Shown here piece after piece: positions 19,162 through 27,706 of a stretch of DNA of 64,000 nt; the first letter of the stretch is position 1, and each line of letters begins with the position of its first letter. Origin of the DNA: Chitinophaga solisilvae (lineage in GTDB: Bacteria > Bacteroidota > Bacteroidia > Chitinophagales > Chitinophagaceae). A program made the translations under genes and the position numbers. The stretch spans positions 1 through 64,000 of the forward strand of contig NZ_JAABOK010000018.1 of assembly GCF_009928525.1 (NCBI RefSeq). The letters are read 5' to 3'. The notes under the pieces were generated by a model. It saw only the letters and a list, made by a program, of their open reading frames with translations, had not been told where the DNA came from and did not search any database.

Positions 19162-19806
19162 TTATTTCTTGTCCGCCTTGTCCGGAATGATACTGTAGGC
19201 GCATCTTCTGGCGCCTTCCAGGATGTGGTTCACACGTTTCACCTTTGCCTCCCTGCCAATTACTTTTTTGAAGGTTTCCAGTTCTGATTTGCAGAATCCC
19301 AGGCAGGCAGTGGCTGCTGCACAGATAGGGCAGTGGTTTTCTATGAGTAAAAATCCGTCTCCTTCTTTTTCATAGGAGGCCATATATCCTTCCGCATCTC
19401 TCGCCTGTGCGAGGCAGTTAATTTTTTCTTCCAGGTTGCCGGCCTGGGCTACCGCCTGTGTATATCTGGTGATGTTGACTTTCTGCGTAGCGTCTATGAC
19501 TGTCTGCAGTGCTTCTTCCCCCAGCGTATCGCGCATGGAGTTGATGAGGCGGACGGTCAGGTCAGCGTGCGTATCCGGAAAGCGCTGGTTGCCCAGGGCG
19601 GTGAGCGACCATATCTGTTGTGGCCTGCCCCTGCCTTTAGATACCGTTACTGCTTCCACAATACCTTCGCTGGCCAGCTTCAGCAGCTGAAAGCGCGCCC
19701 CTTCTACTGTGATGTTCAGTTGCTCGGCTACTGCTATCAGTGGCTGAGGCCCTTTTGTTTTCAATATCCACACCGCTTTCTCGTTCTCCGGAAAATTATT
19801 TTTCAT
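19162..19806 (-). CDS. SufR-like helix-turn-helix repressor with Fe-S-type cysteine cluster
   Basis: A 214-residue regulator from the ATG at 19806; the frame extends to a TTG at 19815. A winged helix-turn-helix covers about residues 8-70 (QPLIAVAEQLNITVEGARFQ; SKGRGRPQQIWSLT). The C-terminal part has Cys at 131, 159, 162, 168, 172 and 202 (HCPICAAATACLGFCKSELE, GARRCAYSI). This arrangement matches the SufR family, in which three of these cysteines hold an Fe-S cluster that controls DNA binding; here 159, 172 and 202 have close to the expected spacing. No suf genes are nearby. It faces away from an RND efflux operon, which it may control. Confidence 0.8.
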   Translation of the reverse strand: MKNNFPENEKAVWILKTKGPQPLIAVAEQLNITVEGARFQLLKLASEGIVEAVTVSKGRGRPQQIWSLTALGNQRFPDTHADLTVRLINSMRDTLGEEALQTVIDATQKVNITRYTQAVAQAGNLEEKINCLAQARDAEGYMASYEKEGDGFLLIENHCPICAAATACLGFCKSELETFKKVIGREAKVKRVNHILEGARRCAYSIIPDKADKK

Positions 19807-19823
19807 AATAAACAAAGTGTTTA

Positions 19824-19853
19824 TTTGGTTTATTCACAAATTTACTAACTTCG
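19824..19853 (+). promoter_or_regulatory. Likely promoter of the RND efflux operon
   Basis: TTTG (19824-19827) and TAACTTCG (19846-19853) are separated by 18 bases, fitting the Bacteroidota pattern TTTG-N17-23-TAnnTTTG. It points to the efflux operon, leaving a leader of about 160 bases. That leader holds a 7-base GC stem-loop (19883-19889 with 19900-19906). The position next to the regulator's own ATG would suit shared control. Confidence 0.55.
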
Positions 19854-20022
19854 CACCAGAATAACAATTCATTGTTGGCAATCCGCCGGAGATGTGCGAC
19901 CGGCGGTACTTCCAGCGCATTACCTTTTTGCCCGGCCGAAGATTTTTCTATACACTGCAAAGCTGCCCGGTTTGCGGACGGGATTTCTATGTTCCGGCAA
20001 AAAATAGCTAAAAACAGCAATT

Positions 20023-21171
20023 ATGCAGACAACAACTACCAGGATTGCCGGTATGATGGCAACGGCCCTTTTTCTGACTGCCTGTGGCAGCAAACCGCCT
20101 GAAACAGGGTATAACGATCAGCCGCAACCTTACCAGGTTACCGCGCTGACACCCGCTCCGGCAGTCATCAACATCGACTACCCGGCCACCGTAAGAGGAA
20201 AACAGAACATTGAAATAAGACCTAAAGTAGATGGATATGTGCAGCAGATATTAGCCGATGAAGGCGCCACTGTTAAAAAGGGACAACTCCTGTTCCGCAT
20301 ACAGGCTCCTCAATATGAACAGGAAGTACTGACCGCCATGGCCGCTGTAAAAAGCGCTGAAGCCGGCGTAAACACTGCCGCGATGCAAGTGAAAAAAGTA
20401 CAGCCTTTAGTGAAAAAAGAAATCGTCAGCAACTACGAGCTGGAATCCGCCCAGCTGGCCCTGCAGGCCAAGGAAGCGGAACTGGCGCAGGCAAAAGCCA
20501 GCCTGCAGAACGCCCGCGTGAACGTAGGCTATACCACTATCTATAGCCCGGCCGACGGCATCATCGGTACACTGCCCTATAAAATAGGCAGCCTCGTCAG
20601 CAGCAACAGCCCTGAACCGCTTACCACCCTCTCAGACATTTCCACCGTACATGTCTATTTTTCCTTTAACGAAAAACAGTTACTCGATTTAACCGGTCAG
20701 GATACCGGAAAATCACTGGACGAAAAAATTCATAGCCTCCCGCCGGTACAACTGATACTGGCTAACGGTAACGCCTATCCGGAGAAGGGCAGAATTGAAA
20801 CCACCGGCGGCCTCATTAACACCGAAACAGGAGCTATCAGCATGCGCGCGGCTTTCAGCAATACCGCAGGACTGATACGCAGCGGCAGCAGTGCCGTTAT
20901 CCGTATCACGCAACCTGTAAACGACGCGCTGGTGGTGCCTGCAAAGGCCACCTTCGAGCTGCAGGGTAAGAAATTTGTTTACACGGTAGATACTGCCGGC
21001 GTAACCAGATCACGGGAAATTGCAGTAAAGGAATTCACCGCAGGAGATTCCTTTATCATCACCGGCGGCGTGAAACGCGGAGAGAAAATTGTCACCGAAG
21101 GCGTCGGCAGCCTGAAAGAAGGCATGAAGATAAAACCCGTATTGCAACCCGTGACTACCGCCTCCAGATAA
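20023..21171 (+). CDS. RND efflux periplasmic adaptor (membrane fusion) lipoprotein
   Basis: A 382-residue AcrA/MexA-type adaptor with lipobox LTAC near residues 18-21. The order is the usual one: beta-barrel start (YPATVRGKQNIEIRPKVDGY), lipoyl half-motif (VQQILADEGATVKKGQLLF), an alpha-helical hairpin at about 100-160 that would meet the outer-membrane channel, the second lipoyl half (TIYSPADGIIGTLPYKIGSLV), and a C-terminal membrane-proximal domain (GDSFIITGGVKRGEKIVTEG). It would link the pump at 21258 to the channel at 24432. All three genes are on one strand and close together. Confidence 0.93.
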   Translation: MQTTTTRIAGMMATALFLTACGSKPPETGYNDQPQPYQVTALTPAPAVINIDYPATVRGKQNIEIRPKVDGYVQQILADEGATVKKGQLLFRIQAPQYEQEVLTAMAAVKSAEAGVNTAAMQVKKVQPLVKKEIVSNYELESAQLALQAKEAELAQAKASLQNARVNVGYTTIYSPADGIIGTLPYKIGSLVSSNSPEPLTTLSDISTVHVYFSFNEKQLLDLTGQDTGKSLDEKIHSLPPVQLILANGNAYPEKGRIETTGGLINTETGAISMRAAFSNTAGLIRSGSSAVIRITQPVNDALVVPAKATFELQGKKFVYTVDTAGVTRSREIAVKEFTAGDSFIITGGVKRGEKIVTEGVGSLKEGMKIKPVLQPVTTASR

Positions 21172-21257
21172 CATCCTTTGCTACAGGCATTACATCTCCC
21201 TGCAACAGTGATAAACGGTTGTAACAGCCACTGCCTTGCCTTTTAAAAACTGATTTT

Positions 21258-24200
21258 ATGTTAAAGAAATTTATAGATAACCCGGTACTCTCCACCGTTA
21301 TCTCCATCATCATTGTCATACTCGGAGGCCTGGGGTTAATGTCGCTACCCATTTCGCAGTATCCTGAAATAGCCCCTCCGACCGTAGAAGTATCAGCCGC
21401 CTATCAGGGCGCGAACGCAGATGTGGTGATGAAGAGTGTCATCATCCCCCTGGAGGAACAGATCAATGGTGTGGAACACATGACATACATGACTTCCAAA
21501 GCCAGCAATGACGGCAGCGCTGTAATTACCGTCAACTTCAAGCAGGGTACCGACCCTGACCTGGCTGCCGTAAACGTGCAGAACAGGGTCGCCAAAGCCG
21601 TTGGCCTCATGCCCGCAGAGGTAGTGAAAACAGGTATCACCACTACCAAAAAACTCAGCAGCGAAGTATTCAGCTTCCTGCTGTACAGTGAAGACAGCAC
21701 CTATGGCCGTACTTTCCTGGACAACTATCTCCGTATCAATATAGTGCCGCAGCTGAAGAGAATTTCCGGCGTGGGAGACGTGCAGATGTACAGCGACCAG
21801 GCATACAGTATGCGCATCTGGCTGAAACCTGATGTAATGTCTGCCTACAGCCTCATGCCCGACGATGTTATCGCCGCGCTGGCAGAACAGAACATCGAAG
21901 CTGCCCCCGGCAAGATAGGAGAGAACAGTAAGAAGACTTTTCAATACGTATTAAAATATACCGGCCGCCTGGAAACGCCGCAGCAATTCGGCGATATCAT
22001 CATCCGCGCCAACGGCAACGGACAGCTGCTGCGCCTGAAAGATATAGCTGACGTAGAACTGGGCGCGTTCAACTATGCCACAGACGGTAAAACACAGGGC
22101 TTCCGGACTTCCGGCGGCGCTATCAGCCAGACAGCCGGCTCCAACGCCAACGAGGTAGTGAAAGAAGTAGAACGCGTATTTGCCGCTGCAGAAAAGGATT
22201 TCCCGCCAGGGGTCAAACTACGTACATTCATTAACGTGAATGACTTCCTCAATGCTTCTATCTCAAAACTTATTCAGACTATCTTCGAAGCATTCATCCT
22301 GGTATTTATCGTGGTGTTCATCTTCCTGCAGGATTTCAGGTCTACCCTGATCCCCGCGATTGCAGTACCTGTAGCTATTATCGGCACCTTCTTCTTCCTC
22401 AGAATATTTGGTTTCACCCTGAACCTGCTTACTTTATTTGCGCTGGTGCTGGCCATCGGTATTGTGGTAGACGACGCTATTGTAGTAGTGGAAGCGGTGC
22501 ACGCCAAGCTGGACCAGGGCGCAAAATCCGCACGCAAGGCTACTATGCACGCCATGAGTGAAATCAGTTCCGCTATTATTTCTATTACACTGATTATGTC
22601 CGCCGTGTTTGTACCGGTAACTTTCATCACCGGATCTGCAGGCGTTTTCTATAAGCAATTTGGTATTACGCTGGCAGTAGCCATCGTGATATCCGCTGTC
22701 AATGCGCTGACGCTAAGCCCTGCGTTATGCGCTATCCTGCTGAAGCCGCATAGCCCTGCCGCTCATGAGCACCGCGGGCTGATGCAGCGGTTTCATGCGG
22801 CTTTCAATGCAGGATTCAGTGTAGTAACGGACAGGTATATACGTAGCGTAAAAATGCTTATCGCCCGTAAGTGGCTGGCGCTGGGCGGCATCGCTGTATT
22901 CGCCGCACTGCTCATCTACCTGATGAAAACCACGCCTACCGGATTTGTACCCAATGAAGATTCCGGCGCTATCTACGGAGATGTTATCCTGCCGCCGGCC
23001 ACCACCCTGGAGCAAACCAACAAGGTGCTGGATCAGATAGACAGTATCGCCAAGGCGATCCCGGAAGTAGACCTCGTTTCCAGCCTGGGTGGCATGAACC
23101 TGATCAGTGGTTTCGGTGGCTCCTACGGCGCCATCTTCATCCGGCTTAAACCCTGGGAGGAGCGGAAACACAAAGGACAGGACATCAACACCATTGTGGG
23201 AAAACTTTTTGCGCAGACAGGCGCCATACGCGGCGCGAGCATCATCTTTTTTGCAGCGCCTACCCTGCAGGGCTTTGGTAACAGCAATGGTTTTGAAGTA
23301 CAGTTACAGGATAAAGCAGGCGGCAGTTACAAAGATTTCGGTATTGCCGTCGGCAAATTTATGCAGCAGCTGAATCAGCGTCCGGAAATCATGTATGCCG
23401 CCACGCCCTACAATACTGATTTCCCACAGTATGAAGTAAGTGTGGATGTAGCACGGTGTAAAGAAGCGGGCGTAAATGTAAACACGCTCCTGCGCACTTT
23501 GCAGGGCTATCTGGGCGGTATTTATGCGTCGGACTTTAACCGCTTCGGGAAGCAGTACCGAGTTATGCTGCAGTCCTATGCCAGCGCCAGGGCAGAAGAG
23601 GCAGACCTCAACAAAATATATGTGCGCAATGAAAAGGGAGGTATGGCCCCGGTAGCCGGTTTCCTGACATTGCGTAAAACCAGCGGTCCGGAATTTATCA
23701 ACCGCTTCAATCTCTATACTTCCGCCGCAGTAACGGGAACGCCTAAACAGGGTTTCAGCTCCGGCGATGCCATCAGGGCCATACAGGAAGTGGCTGCGCA
23801 GACCTTACCTAAAGGTATCGGCTATGAGTTCAGCGCCCTGACCAGGGAGGAGATTTCCAGCGGTAGCCAGACGGTGCTCATCTTCAGCCTATGTCTGCTG
23901 TTCATCTACTTCCTGCTGAGTGCACAATACAAAAGTTATATCCTGCCTTTCTCCGTGCTGCTATCGCTGCCGGTAGGGCTGGCAGGCGCATTCTTCTTTG
24001 CGCGTGCCGCCGGGCTGGATAACAATATTTTCCTGCAGATAAGCCTGATTATGCTGATAGGGCTGCTCGCAAAGAACGCCATCCTGATTGTGGAGTTCTC
24101 CATCCAGCGCCGGCAGAGTGGCCTGAGCCTGGTACGTGCCGCCATCTCCGGTGCAGCAGCGCGTTTCCGTCCTATCCTGATGACTTCCTTTGCGTTCATT

Positions 24201-24422
24201 TTCGGCCTGATGCCGTTGATGTTTGCCAATGGCGTTGGAGCTATCAGCAACCGTTCCATCGGTACCGCAGCCGTAGGTGGCATGCTGATAGGAACTGTAT
24301 TCGGCGTATTCATTATCCCCGTATTGTTTGTGATATTCCAGGCATTACAGGAGCGCCTCAGCGGAAAGGGAACCATGATTGTAAAAGCGGGGAAGGAACC
24401 GGCATTAGTTGAACTGGATTAA
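21258..24422 (+). CDS. RND multidrug efflux pump (HAE1/AcrB family)
   Basis: A 1054-residue inner-membrane proton-driven pump of the hydrophobe/amphiphile RND family, of normal length. It opens MLKKFIDNPVLSTVISIIIV (first membrane segment) and has the conserved SQYPEIAPPTVEVSAAYQGA. It carries the paired aspartates of the proton relay in IGIVVDDAIVVVEAVH, and the second-half repeat with LLAKNAILIVEFS and FRPILMTS. With the adaptor upstream and the NodT-like channel downstream it would form a complete tripartite system. The substrate range cannot be read from sequence. Confidence 0.95.
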   Translation: MLKKFIDNPVLSTVISIIIVILGGLGLMSLPISQYPEIAPPTVEVSAAYQGANADVVMKSVIIPLEEQINGVEHMTYMTSKASNDGSAVITVNFKQGTDPDLAAVNVQNRVAKAVGLMPAEVVKTGITTTKKLSSEVFSFLLYSEDSTYGRTFLDNYLRINIVPQLKRISGVGDVQMYSDQAYSMRIWLKPDVMSAYSLMPDDVIAALAEQNIEAAPGKIGENSKKTFQYVLKYTGRLETPQQFGDIIIRANGNGQLLRLKDIADVELGAFNYATDGKTQGFRTSGGAISQTAGSNANEVVKEVERVFAAAEKDFPPGVKLRTFINVNDFLNASISKLIQTIFEAFILVFIVVFIFLQDFRSTLIPAIAVPVAIIGTFFFLRIFGFTLNLLTLFALVLAIGIVVDDAIVVVEAVHAKLDQGAKSARKATMHAMSEISSAIISITLIMSAVFVPVTFITGSAGVFYKQFGITLAVAIVISAVNALTLSPALCAILLKPHSPAAHEHRGLMQRFHAAFNAGFSVVTDRYIRSVKMLIARKWLALGGIAVFAALLIYLMKTTPTGFVPNEDSGAIYGDVILPPATTLEQTNKVLDQIDSIAKAIPEVDLVSSLGGMNLISGFGGSYGAIFIRLKPWEERKHKGQDINTIVGKLFAQTGAIRGASIIFFAAPTLQGFGNSNGFEVQLQDKAGGSYKDFGIAVGKFMQQLNQRPEIMYAATPYNTDFPQYEVSVDVARCKEAGVNVNTLLRTLQGYLGGIYASDFNRFGKQYRVMLQSYASARAEEADLNKIYVRNEKGGMAPVAGFLTLRKTSGPEFINRFNLYTSAAVTGTPKQGFSSGDAIRAIQEVAAQTLPKGIGYEFSALTREEISSGSQTVLIFSLCLLFIYFLLSAQYKSYILPFSVLLSLPVGLAGAFFFARAAGLDNNIFLQISLIMLIGLLAKNAILIVEFSIQRRQSGLSLVRAAISGAAARFRPILMTSFAFIFGLMPLMFANGVGAISNRSIGTAAVGGMLIGTVFGVFIIPVLFVIFQALQERLSGKGTMIVKAGKEPALVELD

Positions 24423-24431
24423 AAGAAAATT

Positions 24432-25808
24432 ATGAACATAAAATATACCTGGCTGATAGCCGTAATGGTTTTATCTGCCGCCTGTCATATCACAAAAACA
24501 TATCGTCAGCCGGAAGTGGCGCCGGCCGGCCTTTACCGCGACCGTACTGCTGCAGATACCCAGACGATGGCCGGAAGACCATGGCAGTCGCTTTTTGCAG
24601 ACACGCTGCTGCAGCAGCTGATTAACCGCGGGCTGCAGGAGAATTTAGATCTGAAGATAGCGATGCAGCGCATCGTAGCTGCACAGGCAGCATTGCGGCA
24701 GAGCAGGCAGGCATTCCTGCCCGATATTAACGCCAACGCCGGCATCAAACAATCGCGGCTGGCCTTCCCGCAGGGATACGGCCTGGTGAATACCGCTACC
24801 CAGTACGATCTGGGCGCCAGCGCCAGCTGGGAAGTGGATGTATGGGGAAAACTGCGCAGCGGCAAAAAAGCTGCGCAGGCAACATGGCTGCAGCAAGTAG
24901 CGGCGCAGCAGGCCGTAAAAAGCCGGCTGGTAGCCGATATTGCCAGCACCTATTTCACGCTGCTGGCATTGGATGAACAACTGCAGGTACTGGAAAAAAC
25001 GCTGGTCAACCGTACAGAAGATGTGAACATTATGAAAGAACTGAAAGCCTCCAGCATAGTGAATGGCGCCGCCGTAGTGCAGAGTGAGGCCAACCGCTAT
25101 GCCGCCGCTGTAGCCATTCCGGATGTAAAGCAACAGATACGGGAAACAGAAAATGCGCTGAGCATATTGCTGGCATTGCCTCCCGCCGGTATCGCACGGG
25201 GTACGCTGAACAACCAGCTGCTGCCCGGAGCACTGCACACCGGTATCCCCGCGCAGCTGCTGCAGTACCGCCCCGACGTGCGTGAAGCGGAATTTGCGTT
25301 CCGCGCTGCCTTTGAAAATACCAACATCGCCAGAACAGCCTTTTACCCTTCCCTTACCATCACCGCCGCAGCAGGCTTTTCCAGCTTCAGCTTCAGCGAC
25401 TGGTTCACGGATGCCGGCCTGTTTGGAAACGTGCTGGGGGGTATCACACAACCCATTTTTAACCGCGGATTGAATAAAGCACGGCTTACTACAGCACAGG
25501 CCCGTCAGCAGGAAGCGTTTTTTAATTTCAGCAAAACCATGCTGACAGCAGGTAAGGAAGTCTCCGATGCCCTGTATTCCTTTGAAGCCGCCGGCGAAAA
25601 GCAGGAGAGCCGCCGCCTGCAGCTGGCCTCCCTGGAAAAAGCGGTGGACTTCACCAAAGAATTGCTGAAATACAGCTCTGCCACCAACTACACAGACGTG
25701 CTTACTTCTGAACAGCATCTGCTGGCCGCACAAATGGGCGCCATCAATGACAGACTTCAGCAGTGGCAGGCGGTCATAACCCTCTACCGGGCACTGGGCG
25801 GCGGTTGA
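24432..25808 (+). CDS. NodT/TolC-family outer-membrane efflux lipoprotein
   Basis: A 458-residue outer-membrane channel with lipobox SAAC at about residues 15-18. The two TolC repeats each begin with a long helix (NLDLKIAMQRIVAAQAALRQ; RPDVREAEFAFRAAFENTNI) and include the strand motif YDLGASASWEVDVWGK typical of NodT proteins. It ends in a normal last helix (TLYRALGGG). It lies 9 bases after the pump gene and completes the efflux operon. Confidence 0.94.
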   Translation: MNIKYTWLIAVMVLSAACHITKTYRQPEVAPAGLYRDRTAADTQTMAGRPWQSLFADTLLQQLINRGLQENLDLKIAMQRIVAAQAALRQSRQAFLPDINANAGIKQSRLAFPQGYGLVNTATQYDLGASASWEVDVWGKLRSGKKAAQATWLQQVAAQQAVKSRLVADIASTYFTLLALDEQLQVLEKTLVNRTEDVNIMKELKASSIVNGAAVVQSEANRYAAAVAIPDVKQQIRETENALSILLALPPAGIARGTLNNQLLPGALHTGIPAQLLQYRPDVREAEFAFRAAFENTNIARTAFYPSLTITAAAGFSSFSFSDWFTDAGLFGNVLGGITQPIFNRGLNKARLTTAQARQQEAFFNFSKTMLTAGKEVSDALYSFEAAGEKQESRRLQLASLEKAVDFTKELLKYSSATNYTDVLTSEQHLLAAQMGAINDRLQQWQAVITLYRALGGG

Positions 25809-25833
25809 TCAAACAATTTTGTTTTAGCGGCTG

Positions 25834-25874
25834 TTAATTAAGCTGACACATTATCTTGCAGTCATCTTAATTAA
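25834..25874. promoter_or_regulatory. Inverted repeat upstream of ecotin
   Basis: TTAATTAAG (25834-25842) and its complement (25866-25874) flank 23 bases that contain a -7-like TATCTTG (25852-25858), about 26 bases before the ecotin ATG. It could be an operator. AT-rich palindromes arise easily by chance, so support is weak. Confidence 0.3.
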
Positions 25875-25884
25875 ATAATATTGT

Positions 25885-26355
25885 ATGAAACAATTCATGT
25901 TGCTGTTACTGGTATGGGCTACAGCAGTGCAAACCGGTTATTCACAAGGGGTGAAGGACGAAAATCTGAAACCCTTTCCTGTCACTGTTAAAGGCATGAC
26001 CCGTTATGTTATTGATCTGCCGGAAAGAAATGCAGAAGATAACTACCAGGTAGAATTAATGGCCGGAAAAGTGATGAAGGTAGACTGCAACAACCATCGC
26101 CTCATTGGCCAGTTTACCGCCAAAGATGTGAAAGGCTGGGGATACACCTATTATCAGTACACCTCCACCGGCAGAACCGCCTCTACCCTGATGGGCTGCC
26201 CGGATAAAACACTGACCGATAAGTTTATCTACAATACCCGCCTCGTAAGATATAACAGCAAACTACCCATCGTTGTATACGCCCCCAAAGGCTACCAGGT
26301 AAAATATAAAATCTGGGAAAGACAAGAAAAGGAAGAAGAAGCGGTTATTAAGTAA
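25885..26355 (+). CDS. eco: Ecotin, periplasmic serine protease inhibitor
   Basis: A 156-residue homologue of E. coli ecotin with a signal peptide (LLLLVWATAVQTGYSQ). It keeps the family landmarks: VELMAGKVMKVDCNNHRL, the secondary binding site region WGYTYY (85-90), the reactive loop TASTLMGCPD and RYNSKLPIVVYAP. Cys68 and Cys105 have the 37-residue spacing of the E. coli disulfide. In the E. coli protein the P1 residue is Met; aligning the loop puts Leu102 at P1 and Met103 at P1'. It would inhibit trypsin-fold proteases reaching the periplasm, as a dimer. It lies 77 bases after the efflux channel gene. Its stop codon overlaps the palindromic element. Confidence 0.93.
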   Translation: MKQFMLLLLVWATAVQTGYSQGVKDENLKPFPVTVKGMTRYVIDLPERNAEDNYQVELMAGKVMKVDCNNHRLIGQFTAKDVKGWGYTYYQYTSTGRTASTLMGCPDKTLTDKFIYNTRLVRYNSKLPIVVYAPKGYQVKYKIWERQEKEEEAVIK

Positions 26356-26506
26356 TTACGAATTACAAATTACGAATTACGAATGATGAATGGCGAGTGA
26401 TGAGCGAAGACCTGAGCGAAGAATTAAAAATATTCTTTATTCGCTCAGGTCTTCGCTCATCACTCGCCATTCATCATTCGTAATTCGTAATTTGTAATTC
26501 GTAATT
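26354..26506. repeat. Heptad-armed palindromic element, copy B
   Basis: Perfect 67-base arms (26354-26420 and 26440-26506) enclose a 19-base loop. The outer arms are AATTACG-type heptads; the core contains GAGCGAAGACCTGAGCGAA. The left arm begins inside the ecotin stop codon (26353-26355), and the right arm ends 7 bases before the ATG of the next gene. No T-tract follows. Confidence 0.95.
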
Positions 26507-26513
26507 TCAACCC

Positions 26514-27629
26514 ATGCATGATTTCTTCCACTTCCTCATCCTCTTCGGCGCCTTACAGGGTCTTCTCATAGGTGTGTTGCTGGTGTGCCGGCGGCCGGTA
26601 AGGCAGCAGTACTGGTTGCTGGCGGCGCTGTTGTGGTTGCTGGCGATGTGTGCATTCAATGCTATGTCAATTAGTGCGCCGTGGCTGAACAGCGCCCGCT
26701 GGCTGGATGTGCTGGCCCAGGTGTTACCACTGGTGGTATTTATGCCGGTAGGGCCACTGCTGTTTTTTTATGTGAGAAGTTTAATGGAACCGGATTTCAG
26801 GCTGACCTATAAAGATAGCCGGCATTTTTACCCGGTGGCGCTGGACCTCTTTCCCTACACGGTCGCCGCGCTTGTGAACCTGGGACTCATGAAGCGAGGA
26901 ACTGCCGGAGCAATAATAGAATTTTGTGAAATATATACAGATGGCCTCCGATGGCTGTCGCTGAGCATCTACCTGGTGATGACGGTCCGGTATTTAATGC
27001 AGTACCACGGGCGCCTGGACCGGGTTTATCTGCCCCTGTGGAAGTGGGCGCATGAAGTGACCATCCTGTTTTGCTGTCTGCTGGGGATATGGTTGTTTTT
27101 CCTGGTACCTTACCTGATTCCGGCCACCAGGGATTCCCTGCTGAACAGAACAGGCTGGTATCCTATATTCGTTCCCGTTACTATATTGATTTACTGGCTG
27201 GGCATCAAAGGGTACCTGTGGTCTTTCCGGCAAATACCGGTCATCTCCCCGAAAGCAAATAGTATTGCGGAAGAAAATATCAGCAGCACCTGCCTCGCGC
27301 TGCAGAGAGCCATGGAAGTACAGGAGTTGTACCTGGAACCCGGACTGACGCTCACCTCCCTTGCAGGTGTAACCGGGATACCCGCCAAAACTATTTCCGC
27401 CGTTCTGAATCAGCACCTGCAGACTAACTTCAACGAATATGTGAATAACTACCGGGTAGAAGCATTTAAGAAGAAAGTGCTGCAAACAGATTTACAGCAA
27501 TATACCCTCAGCAGTATCGCCTTTTCCTGTGGCTTCAGCTCTCAGGCAACTTTCCAACGGGTTTTTAAGCAGCTGACGGGCATGGCTCCCGGTCAGTTTC
27601 TGCAGATGCAGTCCTGCAGCGGATCCTGA
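26514..27629 (+). CDS. Membrane-bound AraC-family transcriptional regulator
   Basis: A 371-residue protein with about seven predicted membrane segments in residues 1-245 (such as FLILFGALQGLLIGVLLVC, YWLLAALLWLLAM, VTILFCCLLGIWLFFLVPYL). A cytoplasmic AraC-type DNA-binding domain follows at about 265-370 (LTLTSLAGVTGIPAKTISAV; YTLSSIAFSCGFSSQATFQR; KQLTGMAPGQF). This layout is common in Bacteroidota and suggests direct signalling from membrane to DNA. Its ATG lies 7 bases after copy B of the palindrome, so its leader would be the hairpin itself unless transcription starts there. A gene for an S41 peptidase follows. Confidence 0.88.
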   Translation: MHDFFHFLILFGALQGLLIGVLLVCRRPVRQQYWLLAALLWLLAMCAFNAMSISAPWLNSARWLDVLAQVLPLVVFMPVGPLLFFYVRSLMEPDFRLTYKDSRHFYPVALDLFPYTVAALVNLGLMKRGTAGAIIEFCEIYTDGLRWLSLSIYLVMTVRYLMQYHGRLDRVYLPLWKWAHEVTILFCCLLGIWLFFLVPYLIPATRDSLLNRTGWYPIFVPVTILIYWLGIKGYLWSFRQIPVISPKANSIAEENISSTCLALQRAMEVQELYLEPGLTLTSLAGVTGIPAKTISAVLNQHLQTNFNEYVNNYRVEAFKKKVLQTDLQQYTLSSIAFSCGFSSQATFQRVFKQLTGMAPGQFLQMQSCSGS

Positions 27630-27706
27630 AACTACTCAAATCGCGATCTGAGCACAGGTTTGTAAACCATAATTCCATGTATTACTGAATTTTACAGCAA
27701 ATATTG

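Noticed and set aside
19872..20102. Small 76-residue frame in the regulator-efflux intergenic region
   Set aside because: It overlaps the adaptor start, is rich in Cys and Arg without a pattern, and lies in what looks like the operon leader.
26354..26506. Palindromes as ordinary intrinsic terminators
   Set aside because: The stems are far longer than usual, are AT-rich outside, and have no T-tract after them at copies B, C and D.
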